NCBI RefSeq assembly: GCF_003346715.1
Contig: NZ_QQPQ01000006.1
Coordinates: forward strand, 62,001 to 126,000
Source of the DNA: Oceanispirochaeta sp. M1
GTDB lineage: Bacteria; Spirochaetota; Spirochaetia; DSM-2461
DNA length: 64,000 nucleotides
Reading direction: 5' to 3'
The notes under the pieces are model-generated. The model was not told the DNA's origin and did no database searches. It saw nothing but the letters and a program-made list of their open reading frames with translations. The position numbers and the translations under genes were made by a program. Shown in pieces: positions 42,397-52,516 of the stretch (the stretch's first letter is position 1; each line of letters begins with the position of its first letter).

Positions 42397-43779
42397 TCAG
42401 TGGTTGTGTCCGAAGGGTCTGGGCCTCCACATCCTGATGATCATTGAGAAAGGTACGAGAAAGTACATGATATTCACTGCAAAGAAGAAGAGCGGTGATG
42501 GTGATGCATTAACACCAAACAATCCATCGGCTATATAGATGATCATTGTTGAACTTAGTGCCCCTCCGTATATGAGTCCAAAGTTTCTTATTAAATTCCA
42601 TCCTCTGATAAAACAGATTACAAAGAAAATATATAAGGGTCCCCAGATAACAGCCGATATAAACGCACCGATTCGAACAACAGGCGGATTTATTATCAGA
42701 TTGGGATCGGCCTTGACTGCATAAGTCTGATATATAATCTGCTCTACAGGACTTGAGCTGTCAGGGCTTAAAATCTGCTGAAAACCGTTAAGAGAGTCTG
42801 TGACAAAGGATGTACAGGTAAAAAGCATAAAGATCACAACATAAAAAATATCCTTTCTACGATCCATCAGTTTTTTACCCGGGAGAGGATCAATCTTAGT
42901 TTTCATAGGAATCAATTCAGAAATACTCAGCTGTACAGCTTTATAACCACTTCTTCTGTTGAGCTGTCTAGCCTCCATGACAGGTATTGAATAGAGGGTG
43001 AAAAGCAGAACCATCCCGACGGCACCCAGAGCACTCCAGTACTGCAGGGGGGCAGCAGCTACTACAAATAGGAATATACTGATCCAGAACAGGATCTCAC
43101 CAAAGTAATTGGGATGGCGGCTAAGGCTCCACAAACCCTTTGTCATGGGGTTGAAGCGTTCTTCACTTCTTCTGTGTATACGCATCTCACCATCACTTTT
43201 CAGCTGAAAATAGACTGCCGTCAGACCTGCCGACATGGCGATGAAATCAAAGACATTCAAAGCTCTGTTTGATCCTGTCAGCACAAGGTAGGCTGGAATT
43301 GAGGCAAGGAATACAATCAGAGTAGGAAAGAGATGAATGGCCAGAAAACTGATGGGCCAGAAGAGTTTTTTAAATTTCATTCTGAAATCTTTATAGCGCC
43401 AGTCTTCATGATTAAGTCCGGGCCAGTCTATGGCCCAGTTCAGAGTCAGACGAAGTGCCCAGAGTGTACATACAGTAAAGAGGGCAATATATCTAGAGCT
43501 CAGTATTCCTCTGAAAGGGCCTTCCATATACCAGAGGAAAAAGAGAAAGGGCGGGATCACGCTCCAGTATGGATCGTACATGCTTGAATTATTGACTGCC
43601 AGGCTGCTTATAAAGATCAGAATGGTGACCGCACAATCTGCAATAAGAGTTCTGGATAGAAGAGATAAGGATTCAGGGAGAGATCTGAAAATAAAGTATC
43701 CAGCTGTGAGTGCCAGAATATAGATTACTGTTACAAGCCACAGAGATTTTCGTTTTGAGCCGCGTATGTATTTAAGCAT
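42397..43779 (-). CDS. DUF1295/steroid-reductase-like membrane protein fused to an EXPERA (TMEM97-like) domain
   Basis: 460 residues. The N-terminal 270 residues form the DUF1295/isoprenylcysteine-methyltransferase/steroid-reductase-like membrane domain: MYDPYWSVIPP, GLNHEDWRYKDFR, LWSLSRHPNYFGEILFWISI (the conserved S-R-H-P-N-Y-F-G-E motif). After a linker, residues 305-455 form a second four-helix domain with FVTDSLNGF, QTYAVKADPNLIINPPV, LIRNFGLIYGGALSSTMIIY; this pattern matches the EXPERA fold of TMEM97/sigma-2 receptor and emopamil-binding proteins. Both domains relate to sterol chemistry in eukaryotes; bacterial function is unknown. No co-transcribed partner is visible; it converges with guaA. 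Confidence 0.7.
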   Translation of the reverse strand: MLKYIRGSKRKSLWLVTVIYILALTAGYFIFRSLPESLSLLSRTLIADCAVTILIFISSLAVNNSSMYDPYWSVIPPFLFFLWYMEGPFRGILSSRYIALFTVCTLWALRLTLNWAIDWPGLNHEDWRYKDFRMKFKKLFWPISFLAIHLFPTLIVFLASIPAYLVLTGSNRALNVFDFIAMSAGLTAVYFQLKSDGEMRIHRRSEERFNPMTKGLWSLSRHPNYFGEILFWISIFLFVVAAAPLQYWSALGAVGMVLLFTLYSIPVMEARQLNRRSGYKAVQLSISELIPMKTKIDPLPGKKLMDRRKDIFYVVIFMLFTCTSFVTDSLNGFQQILSPDSSSPVEQIIYQTYAVKADPNLIINPPVVRIGAFISAVIWGPLYIFFVICFIRGWNLIRNFGLIYGGALSSTMIIYIADGLFGVNASPSPLFFFAVNIMYFLVPFSMIIRMWRPRPFGHNH

Positions 43780-44098
43780 GTAAATTCCCCCATTGGATAT
43801 TTCCCGGAATTCCGGATACCAGGTCTGTGTTCACTCTCTACAGATATTCATGAAATAAATGAATAAGTGTAAGACATTATAATCTTTTTATTTATATCTG
43901 ACCAAATTCTTAATAAATATTTTTAAAATTTAAAAATCATAATAGTGTTTTCAAAAGGAGAAGCTCTGAACAATTCCTGATCCTTTTTATGTCTGATTTA
44001 AATAATTCTTCATATCATAAGGAAAAGCATCAATCTCTATTGTTATTTTGCTTGATTGTTGATAATTTGCATATTCAAATTTTAATATAGGACTATGA
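43780..44098. promoter_or_regulatory. Divergent promoter region of the DUF1295 and SulP genes
   Basis: A 319-base AT-rich gap without a credible gene. On the plus strand TTGATA (44059-44064) and TAATAT (44083-44088) with an 18-base spacer give a start about 4 bases before the SulP ATG, so its leader would be very short (AGGACT still lies before the ATG). No convincing pair was picked for the minus strand. Confidence 0.4.
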
Positions 44099-45688
44099 AT
44101 GACATTATCTTCTTTGAATATTGAAGGACCTCGGAATCTTAAAAATGATTTACTATCAGGAATTACAGTCGCTCTGGCGCTTGTTCCTGAGGCTATTGCT
44201 TTTGCTTTTATTGTGGGGATTGATCCCACTATCGGTTTATATGCCGCTTTCATGATGGGTCTGGTCACAGCCATTATAGGTGGCCGTCCCGGGATGATTT
44301 CCGGTGCCACCGGAGCAGTGGCAGTGATCTTTGCTCCCCTTATCAGAAGCCAGGTGGCAGCTGGAGGGATGGAATCAGCCCTTGGCTACCTTTTTGCCGC
44401 TGTAATTCTTATGGGTTTGATACAAGTCCTCTTCGGTGTTCTGAAACTCGGTAAATTCATCCGTCTTGTTCCCCATCCGGTTATGCTGGGATTTGTTAAC
44501 GGATTGGCTATTATCATTTTCCGCTCACAGTTTGAGATGTTTATGACAGGTCATCAGGATACATTCGGGGCTAAAGCCCTGATATTGATTGTCATGGGTC
44601 TCCTGATTGCTCTAACCATGGCTATCAGTTATTTTCTGCCCAAGTTGACAAAAGCTGTCCCTGCTACCCTGGCCGCTATCATCGTTGTCAGTATTCTCTC
44701 AATTATTCTGAATAAAGCCGGGTTTCCAGTATTTAATGTTCTTGACTTCGTTCAGGAAAAAGATCCTGCACGATTGACTCTTGCTGCATCACTTCCAGGT
44801 TTTTCTATTCCAAAAATTCCTTTGAATCTGGATGCTCTTAAAGTCATTTTGCCATATTCCCTCCTGGCAGCTTCTGTCGGACTGATTGAGTCATTGATGA
44901 CTCTGTCTCTTGTTGATGAGATGACAGATACCCGTGGCCGCGGTAACCGTGAATGTATCGGACAGGGAGTGGCTAATATTTTAAATGGTTTCTTCGGTGG
45001 AATGGGAGGCTGTGCCATGATCGGTCAGTCTGTTATCAATATCAAAGCTGGTGGAAGGGGACGAACTTCAGGTATTACAGCCGCCGTCGCTCTCCTTTGT
45101 TTTATTCTTTTCGGAGCTCCTCTGATAGAAAATATACCTCTTGCCGCCTTGGTAGGAGTTATGTTTATGGTTGCTTTCGGTACTTTCGAATGGTCCAGTT
45201 TTCGTGTCTTGAAGCAGATCCCAAAATCAGATGCTCTGGTTATCATTCTGGTATCATTGATTACTGTTACAGTTGACCTTGCGATTGCAGTTGCAGTGGG
45301 TATTATCTTTTCTGCTCTTGTTTTCGCTTGGAAAAAGGGTAAGAAGATTGATGCTCAGGAGAGAGTTGATGAAAGTGGTACAAAAATTTATACACTCGAT
45401 GGAGCACTCTTTTTTGGATCTGTCATGTCTTTCAAGGAGATTTTCAGATTCAATGAAGATCCTGATCGAGTTGTAATTGATTTCAAAAACTCCAGAGTCC
45501 ATGATCACTCCGGTCTGGAAGCGTTGAACTTCATTACAGAAAAATATTCTTCATTGAATAAGAAACTCCATATTCTCAACCTCAGTCATGAGTGCCGTCT
45601 GCTCTTAAACAAGGCAGAAGGAATTGTTGAAATTACAGAGATTGAAGGTCTGGAATGGCATCATCTGGCCGAGAACAGCCTGGCTTAG
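44099..45688 (+). CDS. SulP family anion transporter with STAS domain
   Basis: 529 residues. About 12 membrane helices with SulP landmarks: DLLSGITVALALVPEAIAFA near residue 15, PTIGLYAAFMMG, GRPGMISGATGAVAV, and the EC-loop sequence DTRGRGNRECIGQGVANILN, followed by GGMGGCAMIGQSVIN (GN-x-GG-type). The C-terminal cytosolic STAS domain (about 430-529) has VIDFKNSRVHDHSGLEAL, with the conserved Ser/His site. Family members move sulfate, bicarbonate, nitrate or dicarboxylates; substrate not readable. It ends at a strong terminator. Confidence 0.9.
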   Translation: MTLSSLNIEGPRNLKNDLLSGITVALALVPEAIAFAFIVGIDPTIGLYAAFMMGLVTAIIGGRPGMISGATGAVAVIFAPLIRSQVAAGGMESALGYLFAAVILMGLIQVLFGVLKLGKFIRLVPHPVMLGFVNGLAIIIFRSQFEMFMTGHQDTFGAKALILIVMGLLIALTMAISYFLPKLTKAVPATLAAIIVVSILSIILNKAGFPVFNVLDFVQEKDPARLTLAASLPGFSIPKIPLNLDALKVILPYSLLAASVGLIESLMTLSLVDEMTDTRGRGNRECIGQGVANILNGFFGGMGGCAMIGQSVINIKAGGRGRTSGITAAVALLCFILFGAPLIENIPLAALVGVMFMVAFGTFEWSSFRVLKQIPKSDALVIILVSLITVTVDLAIAVAVGIIFSALVFAWKKGKKIDAQERVDESGTKIYTLDGALFFGSVMSFKEIFRFNEDPDRVVIDFKNSRVHDHSGLEALNFITEKYSSLNKKLHILNLSHECRLLLNKAEGIVEITEIEGLEWHHLAENSLA

Positions 45689-45706
45689 ATTTTCTACATC
45701 TTAAAT

Positions 45707-45740
45707 AAAAAAGAGATTGATCCGAAAGCCGGACAATCTC
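45707..45740. terminator. Bidirectional terminator between sulP and rlmA-like genes
   Basis: AAAAAGAGATTG pairs with CAATCTCTTTTT around an inner TCCG/CGGA stem, with A- and T-runs outside, so it can stop transcription from both sides of this convergent gene pair. Confidence 0.9.
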
Positions 45741-45772
45741 TTTTTTTATTTATAATCATAGAGACTTTCTAA

Positions 45773-46600
45773 CTATTTGACCTTCTTAAATATTTCAATA
45801 TGAAAATCACAATCAATCGTAAAGCTTTCCATTTTACGAAGCTGTTCTTTTTTACTTTCAGTGATTTTCCATCCAAAAGGCGTCATATCCAGAAGAAGCA
45901 TGACAGTCTCAAAATCACTTAAGTTCAGTGAATATTTAAGTTTAATTGATTCTTGCACATCAAATCCATCTAATGCAGCAGGCTCATTTAAATCAATATG
46001 GACATCACTATATATTATGTCCCGTAATTGATAGAGATGCCTCTCTCCGGGTATTACTGCAATGAAGTATCTGCCATTTTTAACAACACGATGCAGTTCA
46101 GAAACTGATGAGGGAGCAAATACTCTCAAAATGATATCGATGGCTGAGTCAGCAACAGGCAGATCAAAAGCACTGGCTACACAGAAATTCACATCTCTAT
46201 ATTTTTTTGAAGCATACCTTACAGCAACTTTAGAGATATCCAGGCCCAGCATATTTAATGATTGAATATGATCTTTTAGATGACCTGTGTAATATCCTTC
46301 ACCACAGCCGATATCCAGAATTGTCATCTCCTCATGGCCGGGTATGTTCTCAATAATTTCGACTAGTTTGTCGGCCAGAGGTTTATAATGTCCTGATTCA
46401 AGAAAGGATCTTCTTGCTGCCATCATTTTAGAATTATCACCGGGATCTTTTGATTTTTTAGAATTTACAGGCAGAAGATTCACATAACCTTCCTTTGCAA
46501 GATCGAAGCAGTGCCTGTTCTCGCAGAAAAGAGATCTGTTTCTTAGCTCAAGGCTTTCTTTACAAAGGGGACAGATAAAATTATTCACAACATATACCAA
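45773..46600 (-). CDS. RlmA-like 23S rRNA (guanine-N1)-methyltransferase
   Basis: 275 residues. An N-terminal zinc ribbon (FICPLCKESL ... FCENRHCFDLAKEGYVNLLP) is followed by the RlmA signature (KSKDPGDNSKMMAARRSFLE, then GHYKPLA) and a SAM-binding Rossmann domain with ILDIGCGEGYYTGHL. RlmA(I) methylates G745 of 23S rRNA in E. coli, and related RlmA(II) methylates G748 in Gram-positives; both have this zinc ribbon. Standard length. It lies 44 bases after a lipoprotein gene but probably has its own promoter, and it ends at the shared terminator. Confidence 0.85.
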   Translation of the reverse strand: MVYVVNNFICPLCKESLELRNRSLFCENRHCFDLAKEGYVNLLPVNSKKSKDPGDNSKMMAARRSFLESGHYKPLADKLVEIIENIPGHEEMTILDIGCGEGYYTGHLKDHIQSLNMLGLDISKVAVRYASKKYRDVNFCVASAFDLPVADSAIDIILRVFAPSSVSELHRVVKNGRYFIAVIPGERHLYQLRDIIYSDVHIDLNEPAALDGFDVQESIKLKYSLNLSDFETVMLLLDMTPFGWKITESKKEQLRKMESFTIDCDFHIEIFKKVK

Positions 46601-46644
46601 TGAGATTTATTAGACTCATATTTCCTATCATAGTCAATGTCGGA

Positions 46645-47040
46645 TCAGCGAAAAAGGCTCAGAGTCCTCAGACTGCCATCTGCGTCCTTCCAGTTCCTCA
46701 GTTCTAGTGAGCTGGAAGTCACAACATACTGACAGGCTGAGATGATGCCGTCATATTGAAAGATTACGGCGCCGTACTCATCATCGCTGAACATGAATGT
46801 TCCCTGTGCAGTGTGAGAATAGGAGCCCGAAACGCTGATTGCTTCATCACCGTGATGAAATGTCGCCTTAAATGTATCGGATTCAGTTATGGACAATTCC
46901 GCCGAAAGCTCCGCACCATCCCTGTCATATCCATACCAGTTGCCTGCAATTTTGTTGGGATGCAGCATGCCGTCAATCTTTTCGCATCCCATAAAGAGAA
47001 GGCTGCTCATCAATAGAATCAGTATATATATTTTTTTCAT
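46645..47040 (-). CDS. Small lipoprotein
   Basis: 131 residues. Signal sequence MKKIYILILLMSSLLFMGC ends in the lipobox FMGC. The mature part resembles small lipocalin-like or beta-barrel domains (IAGNWYGYDRDGAELSAELS, FKATFHHGDEAISVSGSYSH), reminiscent of the META or lipocalin-like fold, but I assign no family. Its start is 13 bases after the end of the broken FN3-lipoprotein gene on the same strand, so it is the last member of a four-gene surface lipoprotein operon (52892 to 46645). Confidence 0.75.
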   Translation of the reverse strand: MKKIYILILLMSSLLFMGCEKIDGMLHPNKIAGNWYGYDRDGAELSAELSITESDTFKATFHHGDEAISVSGSYSHTAQGTFMFSDDEYGAVIFQYDGIISACQYVVTSSSLELRNWKDADGSLRTLSLFR

Positions 47041-47053
47041 CTTATCCTTCCTG

Positions 47054-49114
47054 TCAGTTCAGCAGAGTCCAGTCTAATTCACTACGGGACCTTCCTCTCT
47101 GTTCCACCCCGTAGCTTCCACCCCCGGCGGCTCCTCCTCTGATATCAATTCTGTCATAATAGACCTTCGCCGGATACATCCCCTCAATATCTATGGTTCC
47201 ACGCATCTTACCGTTCTGACTGGTAACACTCGTAATGATCGTATCAGAATTGCCTCCAATAACAAAATAAGGGTTTCCGATATTATCGAAGATATCACAG
47301 TAAGCTGTGTATTTCATGATGACTTCGGCCCCGCCGAGACCTCCGGAAGCGTTGTAATACAAGGTTCCCGAAACCCTGCCGTTTTTGGTTTCACTGCCCA
47401 GGGCATCCAATCCGCCCTTGTGCATAAGGGTGAGTTTCTTCTGGGAGCTCAGTATCGCGTTTTCATTGTACTCTTTCAGAAAAACCGTATCGCTGAGAGC
47501 TCCGTATCCCGCTGCCTTGATGCTCACATCCCCTTCCTTGCCCAGGCTGTTCAGAGGAATCACACGGTAGTAGTAGTGTGTACCAGGCTCCAGGGAAGAG
47601 CTGCTGTCTATATAGGAGGAATCACTTGTTTCTCCCAATGGATAGAATCTTCCATTTTCCTTACTGGCCCGCTCTACACGGTAGCTTTCTGCTCCCGATG
47701 GTTCGCTTCAGCTCAAATGAACGGGGTAAACACCCGAAGTGTTGGCAGATTCTCCTCCCCCGGGGGGGCTGTTCTGCCCGGCCGAAAGATTTCCTACGGC
47801 TCCGGTCACAGGTTCATCCACAGAACTGGGAGTGCTTTCAGCTCCCATGCCGTTCTGGGTGACAATACGATAGAATATTGGAGCCGAAGCCCCCAGATGG
47901 CGATAGGACACTTTTCCGGCACTGTCAGTTTCTCCAACTGAAATGGTTGTCAATGCCGAAAATGAACCCGATGCGGAACCGGCATACTCAATTCTGTAGG
48001 ACCAGTCCTTATGATTCATGATTTCATCGGGGGTGAATGCACCGGGAACTCCGCTCCAGGACAGGTCTACTCCTCCGCTGCGCCAATGGCTTCCGAGATC
48101 AGAGGGAGGACTGAGAAGGTAGCCCTCTGCAGTTTCACTGAAGGCTCCCTTATAATGAACTGCTGGTTCTGCCTCATCCTTTTTAACACCCTGGATGGAG
48201 TAGTAATAACGGGCACCGCTTCGAAGGGCATCAGTATCACTGTCTGTGTATGTCGTCTCACTCAGGCCGCCGGGAGTGATGTTCTCCTCCTGGGAGTTGT
48301 AATCACTCCATCGGTAGACATAGAAAAAATCGGCTTCCGGTTCGGTCCAGCTGAGTTTGATGCTGTCCCTGGAGGCCCCCTGTTGGGCTGTCAGGTTTTC
48401 CGGTCGGGGCGGCGCACCCTCACAGAGGGCAAATCCCATGCTGTAGGAACTGAACTCACTGCAGGAACCCTGTGAGTTCCTGCTGCGGACCCAGAAATAG
48501 AATTCCACACCCTGATTGGATTCTGAGATGGTGAACAGGTATGAACTTTCTATTCCGGAGACACTCTTATAGGGATTATTGGGAGCCACCTTATCGGTAC
48601 TTCTATAGATATCATATCCGGAAGCTCCTGAGACCTCCTCCCATACAAGTAGGATATTCTGTGTGGATGCACCCTTGGAGGCTTTGACAGCACCAGGAGT
48701 TGAAAGAAGGTACCCGCAGACGGCTTCGCTGTAGGGACTGTAAAGGTCCAGACTCCGGGAATAGGCACGCAGACGGTACCACGGTTTTTCTCCATTTTCA
48801 ACGGCTCTGTCCTCAAAGCTGTTTCCATAGATCTTTATTCCCATGTCGGTGAATGGCCCCTCTTTCAGGTCACCCTTTTCCAGTTCGTAATAGTCAGCGC
48901 CTTTGCTACTGTCCCACTGAAGGAGAATCTTATCCGGATATCCGGCCCTGGATGCCCGGAATTCATCCGGCGATTTGAGAGAAGGGGGATCATCAGGACC
49001 GAAAAGATCATCGAGATAGGCATTTTCACTATCGCTTTCGGAGATGAAATTCATCATATCCCTGCAGGACATCAGGAGTAATATGGTTATGAGTAGCATC
49101 AGCAGACGTTTCAT
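47054..49114 (-). pseudogene. FN3-repeat lipoprotein interrupted by an in-frame TGA
   Basis: One open frame of 687 codons with a single TGA at 47708-47710 (minus). The N-terminal part has the lipobox LLLMSC and about five FN3-like modules. Across the stop, the frame reads V-Y-P-V-H-L-S-stop-S-E-P-S-G-A-E-S-Y-R-V-E-R, an FN3 strand in which the invariant Trp (L-S-W) should occupy the TGA position, so TGG has become TGA. The rest (RFYPLGETSDSSYIDS and a conserved C-terminal domain) is intact. The 194-codon piece has no start in context. Either a nonsense mutation, a sequencing error or stop readthrough. Same operon as the 1130-residue homologue upstream. Confidence 0.75.
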
Positions 49115-49123
49115 GATTTTCTC

Positions 49124-52100
49124 CTAGAAGCCCAGTTTGCCTATCAGCACAGACTCATCCATGAAATAGGAAATCGGGACTGCTGAGTTCCGGTCAAAGT
49201 TGACAGTCTGTCCGTTGTAGATGACAGTATAAGAGCCTCCGTCCCAGTTGGGATTGTTTTCGTCGTTATTTGAAACACTGACATTTTCAAAACGGATGGT
49301 TCCACTGTATAGTCCTGCTCCCGCTGAGCTTCTTATGGTCAGCATCGAAGTATCTGATGAGCCGTGTTTGTAGTCACCGCTGCGGGAATTGCCGGATACA
49401 CCGCCCCCGTTGTCCTTCATAAACGAACCATCCAGGATCAGGAAGGTATCACGGTAACCCTTGTAACTGTAATATCGCCTGTAATTGCTGCTGAAGAACC
49501 CATCCCGGTCAATGCCGTGGGTATAGGTTCCGGCAGTATCACCGGCCCTTGATTCGGAAATTAGATCTCCCCCGGGCGAACCGGATGAGTAGAAGAACTT
49601 TTTCATGGAAAGGTGAAGGGCGAAATTCACCATATTCAGAAATTCCTCGGGAGAGACCTGACGGTATCCCGAAGTTTCGTCGCTCCACTCTGTTGTAACA
49701 TTGTCACGGCGAGTCAGGACACGGTATTTCTGTTCATAGTTTCTCAGAATCAATGCATCCGGGTCTCTGAATTCAACAACATCACCCCTTCCTGCTTCCA
49801 CGATGCCCGCATCTTGCCAGTCTCCCGAACGATCGTCCCGCCTTTGAATCCTGTAGCTTTCCGCACCTACTACAGCGGGCCAGAAAACTCGGGTATAGAA
49901 TCTACCGTTCTGAAGGAGGCTAGTATCACCCTTGGAGGCTGAAACAGCTACTGGTCGGGAGAGGGCATATCCTGTTGTTACTTCCGCCGGTTCGAGACTC
50001 TCCAGGCCTCCTGTCCCGACAGAACGAACCATGAAGGAGGAAAATACATTCCCGAGATTCAGGTCCTGATCGCTAAGAGGATAGTTCCATGAGAGGGTTC
50101 TTATGTTGGAACCGACTTTAAGCCAGGAACTTCCTGTCTGGCGGTAGACATTGTAGGAGGCAGATCCCGGTGCCTCATCCCAGCTGAGTGTTATGCCTGT
50201 AGCCGAGCTTCCCTGGGAGGCCCTGCAACCGGCCGGAGGACTCAGGGCATAAGCGGATTGAGCAGTCGAAAGAATGTTGGATGTTACCCCTGATTTCAGA
50301 GGACGGATAAAATAATAGGACTCCCTTCCGCCGATAAGATAAGCAGTGTCCATATCCTCTGCTGTGTTGCCTCTGATTCCCTGAAGAATTCTTTGGGCGG
50401 TCAGGGGATTGTCCTCCGTGTTACGGTATATATCATAGAACTCCGCACCCCTGACATCATTCCATCTCAAAACAACCTTGTCCTTGTATTCTGCCCGTGA
50501 GGCCTGAAGGCCGATCAGGGCTGGACCAAGTGTGCATCCCGTCACTGAACTGGCGGCTGCTGTTTCGACTGTCGGCTGTCCATCACTCTCTTTCAGAGCC
50601 TTAAGTGTCAGTTCCCACAGAATGCCCCGTAAGGAGGCCTCTCCATTTCCGGGAGGTGTAAATTCCAGTGAAGGATTCTTCATATCTTCCGGAGTAAATG
50701 GGGATGCTGCGATAAAATCATCAGCGCTTCCGGCTTTCCGGTAGAGCAGGCGGTACGAGCTGGCTTCCTCTGTTTCATTCCAGTTCAGAATAATCCTGTC
50801 TGTATAAAGTCCCTGAGATGCTCTCAGTCCCCCAGGCAATGCCAGTGTGAACCCCCGGAGACTGTCGCTCATATTCTTCTGCCCATCCATATCACTTTCG
50901 ACCCGATAATACAGAACAGTTCCTGCTGCCAGTCCCTCCTCGCTATATGAGACATTTCCTTCACCATCCACTACCAGGTCGGAGACGAGAAGATCTGCGG
51001 CGCTATAACCGTAACCGCTGTCATTCCTGTAGATATTGTATTTTATGTTTTCCATACCCTTCCAGTTCAGGGTTATAGTGTCGGCAAGACCTTCGGAGAC
51101 CGTCAGATTACGGATCGTATCATCCATACCCGGAGTGAAACGGAAAGACTCATTTGTCCATTTCCAGGCTGACAACTCCTCCTCACCATCCTTATTAACC
51201 GCGGCCACACGGTAATGGTAGGAGGTCAGGGGAGATAGTGTCTCATCCCTGAAAAAGGGCTCAGCCAGACCATCTGCTAACATTTCTTCTGCTCCGTCGA
51301 TCAAGTCTTCCACTCTATAGAGCCGGAAGCTGACATCCAGAGCCTTTTCACTCGGGTAGATCCAGGTCACAAGAGCAGCTCCTTTGTCTGCCCTGACAGT
51401 CAGTCCTACAGGTTCCCAGAGACGGTATCCGGTGGTTGCCATGGTTTCTCCCGGCGATGAATAGACCGTAATTCCATCCTGGTCATGAGCATAGAAGGGG
51501 GTAAGTGAATAGATATAATCTCTGTTTGCCACGCCAGTGGTATCGGACCAGCTGGTCAGTCCGGCAGTTTTTTCTGTCAGAACTTCGGAAGCACTGTCCC
51601 CTGACTGCCGGCTGAGGGTATAGACAACAGGGATGCCCTCATAACCGGCAAGTTCTGTCGGGGCAGTCCAATTCACTGTTATCAATTCGGCAAAGTTTCC
51701 TTGTGAAGCTCTCAGATTGATGACCGGATCAGGATAAGACTGATCCAATGTCACCACTTCAAAGGCCGTACTTTCAAGAGACTGATCGCTTCCTTCCACC
51801 TCTACCAGAATTTTATATGTATAAGCCGTTTTGGGATCGATTCCCTTCTGGATCAATGACCATGTGGGACCATTTACGGAAATATTCTCCGGGGATGAAA
51901 CTATTGCATAGGATTCATTTCCCCTCTTCCTGAAGACGGTAAAAACAGGATTATAGCTCACTCCATCAACTGACAGGTTGGGTAAGGTCCAGCGTAGTGT
52001 TACTTTTCCCGGTTCCAGAATCGGTTCGGCAATTCGGGGTATATCCATAAGTCCACCGCTGACAACAGAGCTGAAATCACTGACAGTACCTGCGCTGTTG

Positions 52101-52516
52101 ACCGCCCTGATTCGGAAGTAGTATACGCTGCCGGGTTTGAGTGTATTGGCCTCGGTCCCTGACAGCCGCCATGAGACTTTTCTGCTGAGATCGGCTTCCT
52201 GTTTGAGCTCATCCAGTGGTGTATTGAAATCAGCAAAGGGATCCTGGGTGTAGGAAATAAGATAATAATCGGCACCCAGAACAGGATTCCACTCCAATTC
52301 TATTCTGTCGGTCCTGCCCGAAAGGGCTGTCAGTTCCTGGGGAGCTCCCCAGGGAGTCAATACATTGGCTACCGTTTCCGGCTGCGCCGGCTTGTTGTCC
52401 GGTGACATCAGTAGTTTGTCATCCAGGGGAGCCATCATTTCACAGGAGATTGTAAAAAATGAGATTGCATAAAGTGAGATTATCAACAGAATGAGGAAAG
52501 ATCTATTTTTAGTCAT
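49124..52516 (-). CDS. FN3-repeat lipoprotein
   Basis: About 1130 residues from the ATG at 52516, preferred over 52522 because AAGG lies 7 bases upstream. The lipobox is FFTISC. About nine FN3-like modules follow, each with a recognisable strand: PQELTALSGRTDRIELEWNP, INLRASQGNFAELITVNW, GGLRASQGLYTDRIILNW, GCRASQGSSATGITLSWDEA. After these a C-terminal domain (about 940-1130) differs from the FN3 repeats. Such proteins are surface-exposed carbohydrate- or protein-binding scaffolds. Overlaps the upstream small lipoprotein gene by 8 bases. Its repeats and the interrupted gene downstream appear to be a tandem duplication with divergence. Confidence 0.85.
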   Translation of the reverse strand: MTKNRSFLILLIISLYAISFFTISCEMMAPLDDKLLMSPDNKPAQPETVANVLTPWGAPQELTALSGRTDRIELEWNPVLGADYYLISYTQDPFADFNTPLDELKQEADLSRKVSWRLSGTEANTLKPGSVYYFRIRAVNSAGTVSDFSSVVSGGLMDIPRIAEPILEPGKVTLRWTLPNLSVDGVSYNPVFTVFRKRGNESYAIVSSPENISVNGPTWSLIQKGIDPKTAYTYKILVEVEGSDQSLESTAFEVVTLDQSYPDPVINLRASQGNFAELITVNWTAPTELAGYEGIPVVYTLSRQSGDSASEVLTEKTAGLTSWSDTTGVANRDYIYSLTPFYAHDQDGITVYSSPGETMATTGYRLWEPVGLTVRADKGAALVTWIYPSEKALDVSFRLYRVEDLIDGAEEMLADGLAEPFFRDETLSPLTSYHYRVAAVNKDGEEELSAWKWTNESFRFTPGMDDTIRNLTVSEGLADTITLNWKGMENIKYNIYRNDSGYGYSAADLLVSDLVVDGEGNVSYSEEGLAAGTVLYYRVESDMDGQKNMSDSLRGFTLALPGGLRASQGLYTDRIILNWNETEEASSYRLLYRKAGSADDFIAASPFTPEDMKNPSLEFTPPGNGEASLRGILWELTLKALKESDGQPTVETAAASSVTGCTLGPALIGLQASRAEYKDKVVLRWNDVRGAEFYDIYRNTEDNPLTAQRILQGIRGNTAEDMDTAYLIGGRESYYFIRPLKSGVTSNILSTAQSAYALSPPAGCRASQGSSATGITLSWDEAPGSASYNVYRQTGSSWLKVGSNIRTLSWNYPLSDQDLNLGNVFSSFMVRSVGTGGLESLEPAEVTTGYALSRPVAVSASKGDTSLLQNGRFYTRVFWPAVVGAESYRIQRRDDRSGDWQDAGIVEAGRGDVVEFRDPDALILRNYEQKYRVLTRRDNVTTEWSDETSGYRQVSPEEFLNMVNFALHLSMKKFFYSSGSPGGDLISESRAGDTAGTYTHGIDRDGFFSSNYRRYYSYKGYRDTFLILDGSFMKDNGGGVSGNSRSGDYKHGSSDTSMLTIRSSAGAGLYSGTIRFENVSVSNNDENNPNWDGGSYTVIYNGQTVNFDRNSAVPISYFMDESVLIGKLGF

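Noticed and set aside
42256..42538. Two short plus-strand frames after guaA
   Set aside because: No ribosome-binding site, no recognisable composition, and they overlap the convergent DUF1295 gene.
44099..45688. SulP transporter called as a sulfate permease
   Set aside because: The family fits but its substrate range is wide, and no sulfur-assimilation genes are nearby.
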